Assembly (NCBI GenBank): GCA_018350325.1
Contig: JAEVLN010000023.1
Span: forward strand, 1,055,001-1,119,000
DNA: 64,000 bases
Reading direction: 5' to 3'
DNA from: Globodera rostochiensis
Lineage: Eukaryota > Nematoda > Chromadorea > Rhabditida > Heteroderidae
Shown: positions 33,601 through 44,500 of the stretch, one piece after another
How the letters are laid out: each line of letters starts with the position of its first letter
How positions within the stretch are numbered: position 1 is the stretch's first letter
Notes under the pieces: generated by a model
Seen by the model: the letters and a program-made list of their open reading frames with translations, nothing else
Told to the model about the DNA's origin: nothing
Databases searched by the model: none
Made by a program: the position numbers and the translations under genes

Positions 33601-36600
33601 TCTCTTTTTAACACACTATTTCTTCAAAAAATAAAATTTTCAGAAATTAAACCAAAACAATTTTTAGAAGGGGTGCGTTCATGTCCAAATTACTCTCGCC
33701 GCCTGACTCTATCTTTTTAGCACACTATTTCTTCAAAAAATAAAATTTTCAGAAATTAAACCAAAACAATTTTTAAAAGGGGTGCGTTCATGTCCAAATT
33801 ACTCTGGCCGTCTGACTCTCTCTTTTTAGCACACTATCTCTTCAAAAAATAATATTTTCAGAAATTAAACTAAAACAATTGTTAGATGGGGTGCGTTCAT
33901 GTCCAAATTACTCTGGCCGTCTGACTCTCTCTTTTTAGCACACTATTTCTTCAAAAAATAAATTTTCAGAAATTAAACCAAAACAATTTTTAAAAGGGGT
34001 GCGTTCATGTCCAAATTACTCTGGCCGTCTGACTCTCTCTTTTTAGCACACTATCTCTTCAAAAAATAATATTTTCAGAAATTAAACTAAAACAATTGTT
34101 AGATGGGGTGCGTTCATGTCCAAATTACTCTGGCCGTCTGACTCTCTCTTTTTAGCACACTATTTCTTAAAAAATAATATTTTCAGAAATTAAACTAAAA
34201 CAATTTTTAGATAGGGTGCGTTCATGTCCAAATTACTCTGGCCGCCTGACTCTCTCTTTTTAGCACACTATTTCTTCAAAAAATAAAATTTTCAGAAATT
34301 AAACTAAAACAATTGTTAGATAGGATGCGTTCATGTCCAAATTATTCTCGCCGTCTGACTCTCTATTTTTAGCACACTATTTCTTCAAAAAATAATATTT
34401 TCATAAATTAAACTAAAACAATTTTTAGATGGGGTGCGTTCATGTCCTAATTACTCTCGCCGCCTGACTCTCTCTTTTTAGCACACTATTTCTTCAAAAA
34501 AAAAAGTTTCAGAAATTAAACCAAAACAAATTTTAGATAGGGTGCGTTCATGTCCAAATTACTCTCGCCGTCTGACTCTCTCTTTTTAGCACACTATTTC
34601 TTCAAAAAATAATATTTTCAGAAATTAAACTAAAACAATTGTTAGATAGGGTGCGTTCATGTCCAAATTACTCTCGCCGACTGACTCTCTCTTTCTAGCA
34701 CACTATTTCTTCAAAAAATAATATTTTCAGAAATTAAATTAAAACAATTTTTAGATGGGGTGCGTTCATGTCCAATTTACTCTCGCCGTCTGACTCTCTC
34801 TTTTTAGCACACTATTTCTTCAAAAAATAAATTTTCAGAAATTAAACCAAAACAATTTTTAGGTGGGGTCCGTTCATGTCCCAATTACTCTCGCCGCCTG
34901 ACTCTCTCTTTTTAGCACACTATTTCTTCAAAAAATAAAATTTCAGAAATTAAACCAAAACAATTTTTAGGTGGGGTCCGTTCATGTCCAAATTACTCTC
35001 GCCGCCTGACTCTCTCTTTTTAGCACACTATTTCTTCAAAAAATAAAATTTTCAGAAATTAAACCAAAACAATTTTTAGAAGGGGTGCGTTCATGTCCAA
35101 ATTACTCTCGCCGCCTGACTCTATCTTTTTAGCACACTATTTCTTCAAAAAATAAAATTTTCAGAAATTAAACTAAAACAATTTTTAGATGGGGTGCGTT
35201 GATCTCCAATTACTCTCGTCGTCTGACTCTCTCTTTTTAGCACACTATTTCTTCAAAAAATTAAATTTTCAAAAAAGTAACTAAAACAATTTTTAGATGG
35301 GGTGCGTGCGTTGATCTCCAATTACTCTCGTCGTCTGACTCTCTCTTTTTAACACACTATTTCTTCAAAAAATAAAATTTTCAGAAATTAAACCAAAACA
35401 ATTTTTAGAAGGGGTGCGTTCATGTCCAAATTACTCTCGCCGCCTGACTCTCTCTTTTTAGCACACTATTTCTTCAAAAAATAAATATTTTCAGAAATTA
35501 AACCAAAACAATTTTTAGAATGGGGTGCGTCATGTCCTAATTACTCTCGCGCCTGACTCTCTCTTTTAGCACACTATTTCTTCAAAATAATATTTTCAGA
35601 AATTAAACAAAACAATTTTTAGATGGGGTGCGTTCATGTCCAAATTACTCTCGCCGTCCTGACTCTCTCTTTTTAGCACACTATTTCTTCAAAAATAATA
35701 TTTTCAGAAATTAAACTAAAACAATTTTTAGATGGGGTGCGTTCATGCTCCAATTACTCTCGCCGCTGACTCTCTCTTTTTAGCACACTATTTCTTCAAA
35801 AAATAAATTTTCAGAAATTAACCAAAACAATTTTTAGATGGTGCGTGCGTTCATCGTCCAAATTACTCTCGCCGTCTGACTCTCTCTTTTTAGCACACTA
35901 TTTCTTCAAAAAATAAAATTTTCAGAAATTAAACCAAAACAATTTTTAGATGAGGTGCGTTCATGTCCAAATTACTCTCGCCGCCTGACTCTATCTTTTT
36001 AGCACACTATTTCTTCAAAAAATAAAATTTTCAGAAATTAAACCAAAACAATTTTTAAAAGGGGTGCGTTCATGTCCAAATTACTCTGGCCGTCTGACTC
36101 TCTCTTTTTAGCACACTATCTCTTCAAAAAATAATATTTTCAGAAATTAAACTAAAACAATTGTTAGATGGGGTGCGTTCATGTCCAAATTACTCTGGCC
36201 GTCTGACTCTCTCTTTTTAGCACACTATTTCTTCAAAAAATAAATTTTCAGAAATTAAACCAAAACAATTTTTAAAAGGGGTGCGTTCATGTCCAAATTA
36301 CTCTGGCCGTCTGACTCTCTCTTTTTAGCACACTATCTCTTCAAAAAATAATATTTTCAGAAATTAAACTAAAACAATTGTTAGATGGGGTGCGTTCATG
36401 TCCAAATTACTCTGGCCGTCTGACTCTCTCTTTTTAGCACACTATTTCTTCAAAAAATAAAATTTTCAGAAATTAAACCAAAACAAATTTTAGATAGGGT
36501 GCGTTCATGTCCAAATTACTCTCGACGTCTGACTCTCTCTTTTTAGCACACTATTTCTCCAAAAAATAATATTTTCAGAAATTAAACTAAAACAATTGTT

Positions 36601-39600
36601 AGATAGGATGCGTTCATGTCCAAATTATTCTCGCCGTCTGACTCTCTATTTTTAGCACACTATTTCTTCAAAAAATAATATTTTCATAAATTAAACTAAA
36701 ACAATTTTTAGATGGGGTGCGTTCATGTCCTAATTACTCTCGCCGCCTGACTCTCTCTTTTTAGCACACTATTTCTTCAAAAAAAAAAGTTTCAGAAATT
36801 AAACCAAAACAAATTTTAGATAGGGTGCGTTCATGTCCAAATTACTCTCGCCGTCTGACTCTCTCTTTTTAGCACACTATTTCTTCAAAAAATAATATTT
36901 TCAGAAATTAAACTAAAACAATTGTTAGATAGGGTGCGTTCATGTCCAAATTACTCTCGCCGTCTGACTCTCTCTTTTTAGCACACTATTTCTTCAAAAA
37001 ATAATATTTTCAGAAATTAAATTAAAACAATTTTTAGATGGGGTGCGTTCATGTCCAAATTACTCTCGCCGTCTGACTCTCTCTTTTTAGCACACTATTT
37101 CTTCAAAAATAAATTTTCAGAAATTAAACCAAAACAATTTTTAGGTGGGGTCCGTTCATGTCCCAATTACTCTCGCCGCCTGACTCTCTCTTTTTAGCAC
37201 ACTATTTCTTCAAAAAATAAAATTTCAGAAATTAAACTAAAACAATTTTTAGATGGGGTGCGTTGATGTCCAAATTACTCTCGCCGCCTGACTCTCTCTT
37301 TTTAGCACACTATTTCTTCAAAAATAAATTTTCAGAAATTAAACTAAAACAATTTTTAGATGGGGTGCGTTGATGTCCAAATTACTCTCGCCGCCTGACT
37401 CTCTCTTTTTAGCACACTATTTCTTCAAAAAATAATATTTTCAGAAATTAAACTAAAACAATTTTTAGATGGGGTGCGTTCATGTCCAAATTACTCTCGC
37501 CGCCTGACTCTCTCTTTTTAGCACACTATTTCTTCAAAAATAAATTTTCAGAAATTAAACCAAAACAATTTTTAGATGGGTGCGTTCATGTCCAAATTAC
37601 TCTCGCCGCCTGACTCTCTCTTTTTAGCACACTATTTCTTCAAAAAATAATATTTTCAGAAATTAAACCAAAACAATTTTTAGATGGGGTGCCGTTCATG
37701 TCCTAATTACTCTCGCCGCCTGACTCTCTCTTTTTAGCACACTATTTCTTCAAAAAATAAATTTCAGAAATTAAACCAAAACAATTTTTAGATGGGGTGC
37801 GTTCATGTCCAATTACTCTCGCCGCCTGACTCTCTCTTTTAGCACACTATTTCTTCAAAAAATAAAATTTCAGAAATTAAACCAAAACAATTTTTAGATG
37901 GGGTGCGTTCATGTCCAAATTACTCTCGCCGCCTGACTCTCTCTTTTTAGCACACTATTTCTTCAAAAAAAAAATTTTCAGAAATTAAACCAAAACAATT
38001 TTAGATGGGGTGCGTTCATGTCCAAATTACTCTCGCCGTCCTGACTCTCTCTTTTTAGCACACTATTTCTTCAAAAATAATATTTTCAGAAATTAAACCA
38101 AAACAATTTTTAGATGGGGTCCGTTCATGTCCAAATTACTCTCGCCGTCCTGACTCTCTCTTTTTAGCACACTATTTCTTCAAAAAATAATATTTTCAGA
38201 AATTAAACCAAAACAATTTTTAGATGGGGTGCGTTCATGTCCAATTACTCTCGCCGCCTGACTCTCTCTTTTTAGCACACTATTTCTTCAAAAAATAAAA
38301 TTTCAGAAATTAAACCAAAACAATTTTTAGATGGGGTCCGTTCATGTCCAATTACTCTCGCCGCCTGACTCTCTCTTTTTAGCACACTATTTCTTCAAAA
38401 AATAAAATTTTCAGAAATTAAACCAAAACAATTTTTAGATGGGGTCCGTTCATGTCCTAATTACTCTCGCCGCCTGACTCTCTCTTTTTAGCACACTATT
38501 TCTTCAAAAAATAAAATTTTCAGAAATTAAACCAAAACAATTTTTAGATGGGTGCGTTCATGTCCAAATTACTCTCGCCGCCTGACTCTATCTTTTTAGC
38601 ACACTATTTCTTCAAAAAATAAAATTTTCAGAAATTAAACCAAAACAATTTTAGATGGGGTGCGTTCATGTCCAAATTACTCTCGGCCGCCTGACTCTCT
38701 CTTTTTAGCACACTATTTCTTCAAAAAATAATATTTTCAGAAATTAAACTAAAACAATTTTAGATGGGGTGCGTTCATGTCCAAATTACTCTCGCCGCCT
38801 GACTCTCTCTTTTTAGCACACTATTTCTTCAAAAATAAAATTTTCAGAAATTAAACTAAAACAATTTTTAGATAGGGGTGCGTTCATGTCCAAATTACTC
38901 TCGCCGCCTGACTCTCTCTTTTTAGCACACTATTTCTTCAAAAAATAAAATTTTCAGAAATTAAACCAAAACAATTTTTAGATGGGTGCGTTCATGTCCA
39001 AATTACTCTCGCCGCCTGACTCTCTCTTTTTAGCACACTATTTCTTCAAAAATAAATTTCAGAAATTAAACCAAAACAATTTTTAGATGGGGTCCGTTCA
39101 TGTCCAAATTACTCTCGCCGCCTGACTCTCTCTTTTTAGCACACTATTTCTTCAAAAATAATATTTTCAGAAATTAAACCAAAACAATTTTTAGATGGGG
39201 TGCGTTCATGTCCAAATTACTCTCGCCGCCTGACTCTCTCTTTTTAGCACACTATTTCTTCAAAAAATAATATTTTCAGAAATTAAACCAAAACAATTTT
39301 TAGATGGGGTGCGTTCATGTCCAAATTACTCTCGCCGCCTGACTCTCTCTTTTTAGCACATTATTTCTTCAAAAAATAAAATTTTCAGAAATTAAACCAA
39401 AACAATTTTTAGATGAGGTGCGTTCATGTAATTACTCTCGCCGCCTGACTCTCTCTTTTTAGCACACTATTTCTTCAAAAAATAAAATTTTCAGAAATTA
39501 AACCAAAACAATTTTTAGATGGGGTCCGTTCATGTCCTAATTACTCTCGCCGCCTGACTCTCTCTTTTTAGCACACTATTTCTTCAAAAAATAATATTTT

Positions 39601-40717
39601 CAGAAATTAAACCAAAACAATTTTTAGATGGGGTCCGTTCATGTCCTAATTACTCTCGCCGCCTGACTCTCTCTTTTTAGCACATTATTTCTTCAAAAAA
39701 TAAAATTTTCAGAAATTAAACCAAAAAAATTTTTAGATGAGGTGCGTTCATGTAATTACTCTCGCCGCCTGACTCTCTCTTTTTAGCACATTATTTCTTC
39801 AAAAAATAAAATTTTCAGAAATTAAACCAAAACAATTTTTAGATGGGGTGCGTTCATGTCCAAATTACTCTCGCCACCTGACTCTCTCTTTTTAGCACAC
39901 TATTTCTTCAAAAAATAAAATTTTCAGAAACTAAACCAAAACAATTTAAGATGGGATCCGTTCATGTCCAAATTACTCTCGCCGCCTGTCTTCAAAAAAA
40001 AAAATTTCAGAAATTAAACCAAAACAATTTTTAGATGAGGTGCGTTCATGTAATTACTCTCGCCGCCTGACTCTCTCTTTTTAGCACATTATTTCTTCAA
40101 AAAATAATATTTTCAGAAATTAAACCAAAACAATTTTTAGATGGGGTCCGTTCATGTCCAAATTACTCTCGCCGCCTGACTCTCTCTTTTTAGCACACTA
40201 TTTCTTCAAAAAATAAAATTTTCAGAAACTAAACCAAAACAATTTAAGATGGGATCCGTTCATGTCCAAATTACTCTCGCCGCCTGTCTTCAAAAAAAAA
40301 ATTTTCAGAAATTAAACCAAAACAATTTTTAGATGGGGTGCGTTCATGTCCAAATTACTCTCGCCGCCTGACTCTCTCTTTTTAGCACATTATTTCTTCA
40401 AAAAATAAAATTTTCAGAAATTAAACCAAAACAATTTTTAGATGGGGTGCGTTCATGTCCAAATTACTCTCGCCGCCTGACTCTCTCTTTTTAGCACACT
40501 ATTTCTTCAAAAAATAATATTTTCAGAAATTAAACCAAAACAATTTTTAGATGGGGTCCGTTCATGTCCTAATTACTCTCGCCGCCTGACTCTCTCTTTT
40601 TAGCACACTATTTCTTCAAAAAATAATATTTTCAGAAATTAAACCAAAATTAGATGGGGTCCGTTCATGTCCAAATTACTCTCGCCGCCTGACTCTCTCT
40701 TTTTAGCATACTACTTC
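30660..40717 (+). repeat. Satellite array, about 109-bp unit (left part, roughly 90 copies)
   Basis: The unit contains CTGACTCTCTCTTTTTAGCA, CACTATTTCTTCAAAAAATA, TTTTCAGAAATTAAACCAAA and TTTTTAGATGGGGTGCGTTC in order, followed by ATGTCCAAATTACTCTCGCC. Copies differ by single bases and small indels (C/T before GACTC, AAAA/ATAT, GTCC/GT-). The left edge (30660-31500) is more diverged, with a longer composite unit of about 200 extra bp seen twice (about 30900-31085 and 31318-31495). No genes occur in the array. Confidence 0.95.
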
Positions 40718-41368
40718 TGTTGAACAAATTCAAAAAGGATTAGTATATTCCCTCACTATGGGCAATCCGCCGTTGGGAAACCAAAGCTTTCCCCACTTTT
40801 CCCTCCCTCCCATCTCCCCAAACATTGCCCATCTTCACTGCCCAACCTCCATCGTTCCTTGCCCAACTCACCATTGACCAAAAGGCACTGCCACCAACGG
40901 ACCGCCTGAGCTGCAACTGACCTGACCGATGAGCCTAAAACAGACATTTCCAATGTGATCACTGATCGCGGACCCCTGCTCCGCCCCACCTTTTTTGGTA
41001 TTTAACCAGTGCCGATCCACCCATTCGGCACTGGTCGCAGTCTAAACATCTCCAATTTTCCAAGCGTTCTTTTGCTCTAATAAAGGACTTTTCTCTTTAT
41101 CAATTTGTCTTCAGTGTGTTTGGGTTCAAAAGGGCAAAACTCTCCGAGTAAGCCCGGTTCGAACGGTTTTTCAAAGTCTCCGGACTATTCGCTTTCAAAG
41201 CCTTCTGAGGCTGTCCTCTCCCTTCAAGGTCCTCCGGACTGTCCCTCCCCAAGTCCTCCGGACTAACTTTCCTTCCCAACCTTACCCAATTTACATTTTC
41301 CGGGTCCATCCACAGTTGGCCCCGTGACTGTTGTGCATTTCGGTCAATCTCCGAAATCGTCCACAACA
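40718..41368 (+). repeat. 5' LTR (651 bp)
   Basis: TGTTG..CAACA termini. It has a TATA-like TATTTAA at 40999-41005, a 10-bp inverted repeat CCAGTGCCGA/TCGGCACTGG (41006-41015 and 41025-41034), and AATAAA at about 41079 within CTCTAATAAAGG. Three copies of CTCCGGACT lie in its last third. By eye no difference from the 3' LTR was found. Confidence 0.95.
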
Positions 41369-41414
41369 GAGTTGGATTAAGAGTCTGGTGCTCTACCGAC
41401 TGAGCTAACCGGGC
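41369..41414 (-). other. tRNA-Lys(CUU) 5'-half sequence at the primer-binding position
   Basis: Directly after the 5' LTR the minus strand reads like the 5' half of tRNA-Lys. It has an acceptor start GCCCGGT, a D-arm GCTCAGTCGGTAGAGC, anticodon stem CCAGA and loop CTCTTAA with anticodon CTT (41379-41381). The match stops two base pairs into the 3' side of the anticodon stem; the last 8 bases before the LTR do not fit. It is not a complete tRNA gene. Its location and direction are those of a minus-strand primer-binding region using a tRNA 5' half. Confidence 0.75.
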
Positions 41415-41564
41415 AACCACTCGTTGCTCTTTCAACCAAACCAAACGGTACACCCGCAAGGTGCTACTAAATTCTGAACTTCCCCTTGTGGAAAAAATCA
41501 GAAAATAATTTGTGAGAAAAAGCTTTGAACTCTCCCCCGTGGAAAAAATCAATAGACTCATAAC

Positions 41565-44500
41565 ATGTCAACGGCTATCCGCAAATTACTGGGGCCGGCG
41601 ATGAACCGGACCCGAAACCATCTCACCGAGGGGCGTCGTCTCCTGCAAAACCCCGAGGAACAAACCGTTCAAGCCTTAGGAGCGAAGAGCGAGCATCTCC
41701 AGCGTTGTGTGACCACCATGCGGGAACAGTTGCTGATTTGGGGCCAGGTCATCGCTGTCCTCGCCACGGCGCCGGCAAAGGAGGCTGAAGAAGCCATTTT
41801 TGACCAATTCCGATCGCAAGACGGAGAGGCCCCGTGTGATCTAATCGAAGAAGCCCGTGAAATGAGTACGGACTTAGATTTGCGCATCGATGTACTAAGG
41901 GCGCTCCAACGGGGAGTCCAAAACCCGAACCAAGGAGTGGGTCGACAGGTCGGCGGTAACCAGCCCCCGCCTATGGGCCATCAGGGGGGCATTTTCGTCC
42001 CGCTCCCAACCACGGGGTTGTTGGACTTCGACGGGACGGCCTCCCGATGGCCAAGCTTTTGGCAGAACTTCCGCGACCAAGTGGAAAATCGGCCTGGCTT
42101 ATCAGATGCTCAAAAATTGGGCTATCTTATCGGGCAACTACGGGGTCCGGTAAAGGATATGGTCGAGGGGTATGCCCTAGTGGACCAAAATTACCCGATA
42201 GTGGTGGATGCGCTGCGATCCAGATTCGGGGATGATGTCAAAAGGGCGCACGAATTACGATCGGAGCTCCTAAAGCTCCCATCTGCGTCCAACGGACCAG
42301 CCTCACTCCGCACATTGTCCGAGTCCGTAGAGCGCCTCTGTCGCCAACTGGCTGGATTAAACGAAAACATGGACAATAGTGGCTTCCTAGTCACGACGCT
42401 TCGTGAAAAATTACCTCGTGACGCCAGAATGTATTTGCTGGAAAAAGAGGTGGACAGTGGGCACGTTTGGACATCAGCAGAATGGCGCCAAGGCCTCGCT
42501 AAATTAGTGAGAATTAAAGAATCTGCCCAGTCCGAAAATGGAGTCCCGGAACAAGCCCCGGCGAGCAGTGGAAAACCACGGGCTCCGCCCGTTTGGCCCC
42601 AAAGAGCCCCACCGCAGGGAGTTCGGGGTTTTGACCGTCCCCAAACCCGTAATGGGTATAATGGGCCACGCTCCTCAACCGGACCGCCCAATGGTTTCAC
42701 CCAACGGCGGGCCTTCCCGATAGTGGAAGCCAATCGCCCTAAAAACTGGGGAGAAAGAGACCCTCCCCCAAAATGCTCGCTCTGCTTAGAAAAGGGACAC
42801 ATACCATCGACGTGTCCAAAGTACAACACGGCTAAAAAACGCCAACAGAGACTCAGCGAACAAAATCGCTGTCTGATCTGCTTACGCGAAGGGCACACTC
42901 CAAGTCAATGCCCATCTCCACGAGCTTGTCCGCGCTGTCAGGACAAGCATCATCTGATCATTTGTCCAAAACCTGTTCAGTCAAAGGGACGGGCTAATCA
43001 GGACAAGAATTTGGGTTCTACCCAAGGACTAACCACCAGGGCATCGGCTATTTCAGCCCCAACCCATACCGAGGAACCAAATAAATCGCCCCCAGCTTTT
43101 TTAATGGTTGCGGAGGTAAGGGTTTATAATCAACGGGATCCGACCGGACCGGTTAAGGTACCGGTATTCTTTGACACGGGAAGCCAAACCAGCTTTATCA
43201 CAGCAGGGTTGGTCCAAGCAATCAATCCCCGTAAGGTGTCCTCGGAACAACTGGAGGTCTCCGGTTTTATCGGTACCGGAAATCCAGCCCCTCGGCGATT
43301 CAATTCACCAAGGTTCTCCGTTTTCTTAGAACGCGAGGACGGGGGGTGGGAGGAAACGATCCTAAACCGAACGGACCGTATAACCCCTCCATTGGAATGT
43401 CTAACGGGGGCCATTACAAACTCCCCGCTTCAGGACGTACCCTCGGCACAATGTTTGGAACCTAAAGTGCTCATTGGCGTCCGAGAATTTTGGAAATTCG
43501 TCGTTAGTATGAACGAAGTCCAACCAGGCTTATACCGGATCGATACTATTTTTGGACCGGTTTACGGGGGAGAGGACCGACAACCAGGTCGCTCCTCCCT
43601 CCGATCCCTAAAAATTTGCGGGGCAATTACCACTCAAACCTCGGGGATACACAAAACCCAAGAAGAGGAAGTTGCCAACTTTTGGTCGCTTGAATCCTTG
43701 GGCATCAACGATCGACCTGATCAGGACGACGATCAATTGGCTCTGGAAATGTTTAAGAGGGATATTAACATCGATCCGCAAGGACGATTTGAAGTCAGTT
43801 GGCCATGGAAACTCCCCGGAGAGTTCCCCCCTGACAATTTTAATCTCGCATTCTCCCGTCTCAACTCCCAGCTGCGGAAATTGAAAGAAACCCCGGAGCA
43901 TTTCGAAAGTTGTCTCGCTATACTCAACGAACAACTAGAAAAGGGAATAATAGAACCCGCCAATCGAACGGGTCTCCCGGAACACTTCCTACCCCACCAT
44001 TTGGTGTTCGGGAAAAAACCACGGATGGTTTTTGACGCTTCTTCGGGCGTAAAGGGGGGAAAATCATTGAATGACCTCCTACTACCCGGTCCCAATTTAA
44101 TGCCGGAATTGGCCGGAACTCTTTTGCAGTTCCGGTCCACCAATTTTCCAGTATGTGCAGACATAGAGAAGGCATTTCTCATGATCGCGCTTTCGACGAA
44201 AGACCGAGAATTCTCTAAATTCTTGTGGGTCAAGGATTTGCATGCCCCTCCCAGGGGCAATAATCTGATAATCTACAGATTCCGTAGGATTGCGTTTGGG
44301 GTAATTTCAAGCCCCTTCCTCCTAGCGGCCACCCTGCAACACTTGTTGGACGGATCACCTAGCCCCTTGGCGGTAGAAATCAAACAGAAGAAACTTCTGT
44401 ACGTCGATAACTTACTTCTACCCGCCTCGACACCAGAAGAGGCGCGCCAGAAAGCGGTAGAAGCGCAAGCGATTTTCGCCTCGGCCAAAATGAATTTACG

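Noticed and set aside
30660..40717. CRISPR-like regularity of the 109-bp array
   Set aside because: There are no unique spacers between repeats; the whole unit is repeated, the genome is eukaryotic, and no cas genes are present. It is satellite DNA.
41369..41414. Complete tRNA-Lys gene on the minus strand
   Set aside because: The 3' side of the anticodon stem, T-arm and acceptor partner are missing; the sequence changes into the LTR end instead.
41100..41561. Minus-strand 153-codon frame across the 5' LTR and leader
   Set aside because: Its LAQSVEHQTLNPT stretch is just the tRNA-Lys-like sequence in translation, and the rest is LTR, duplicated at the 3' LTR.
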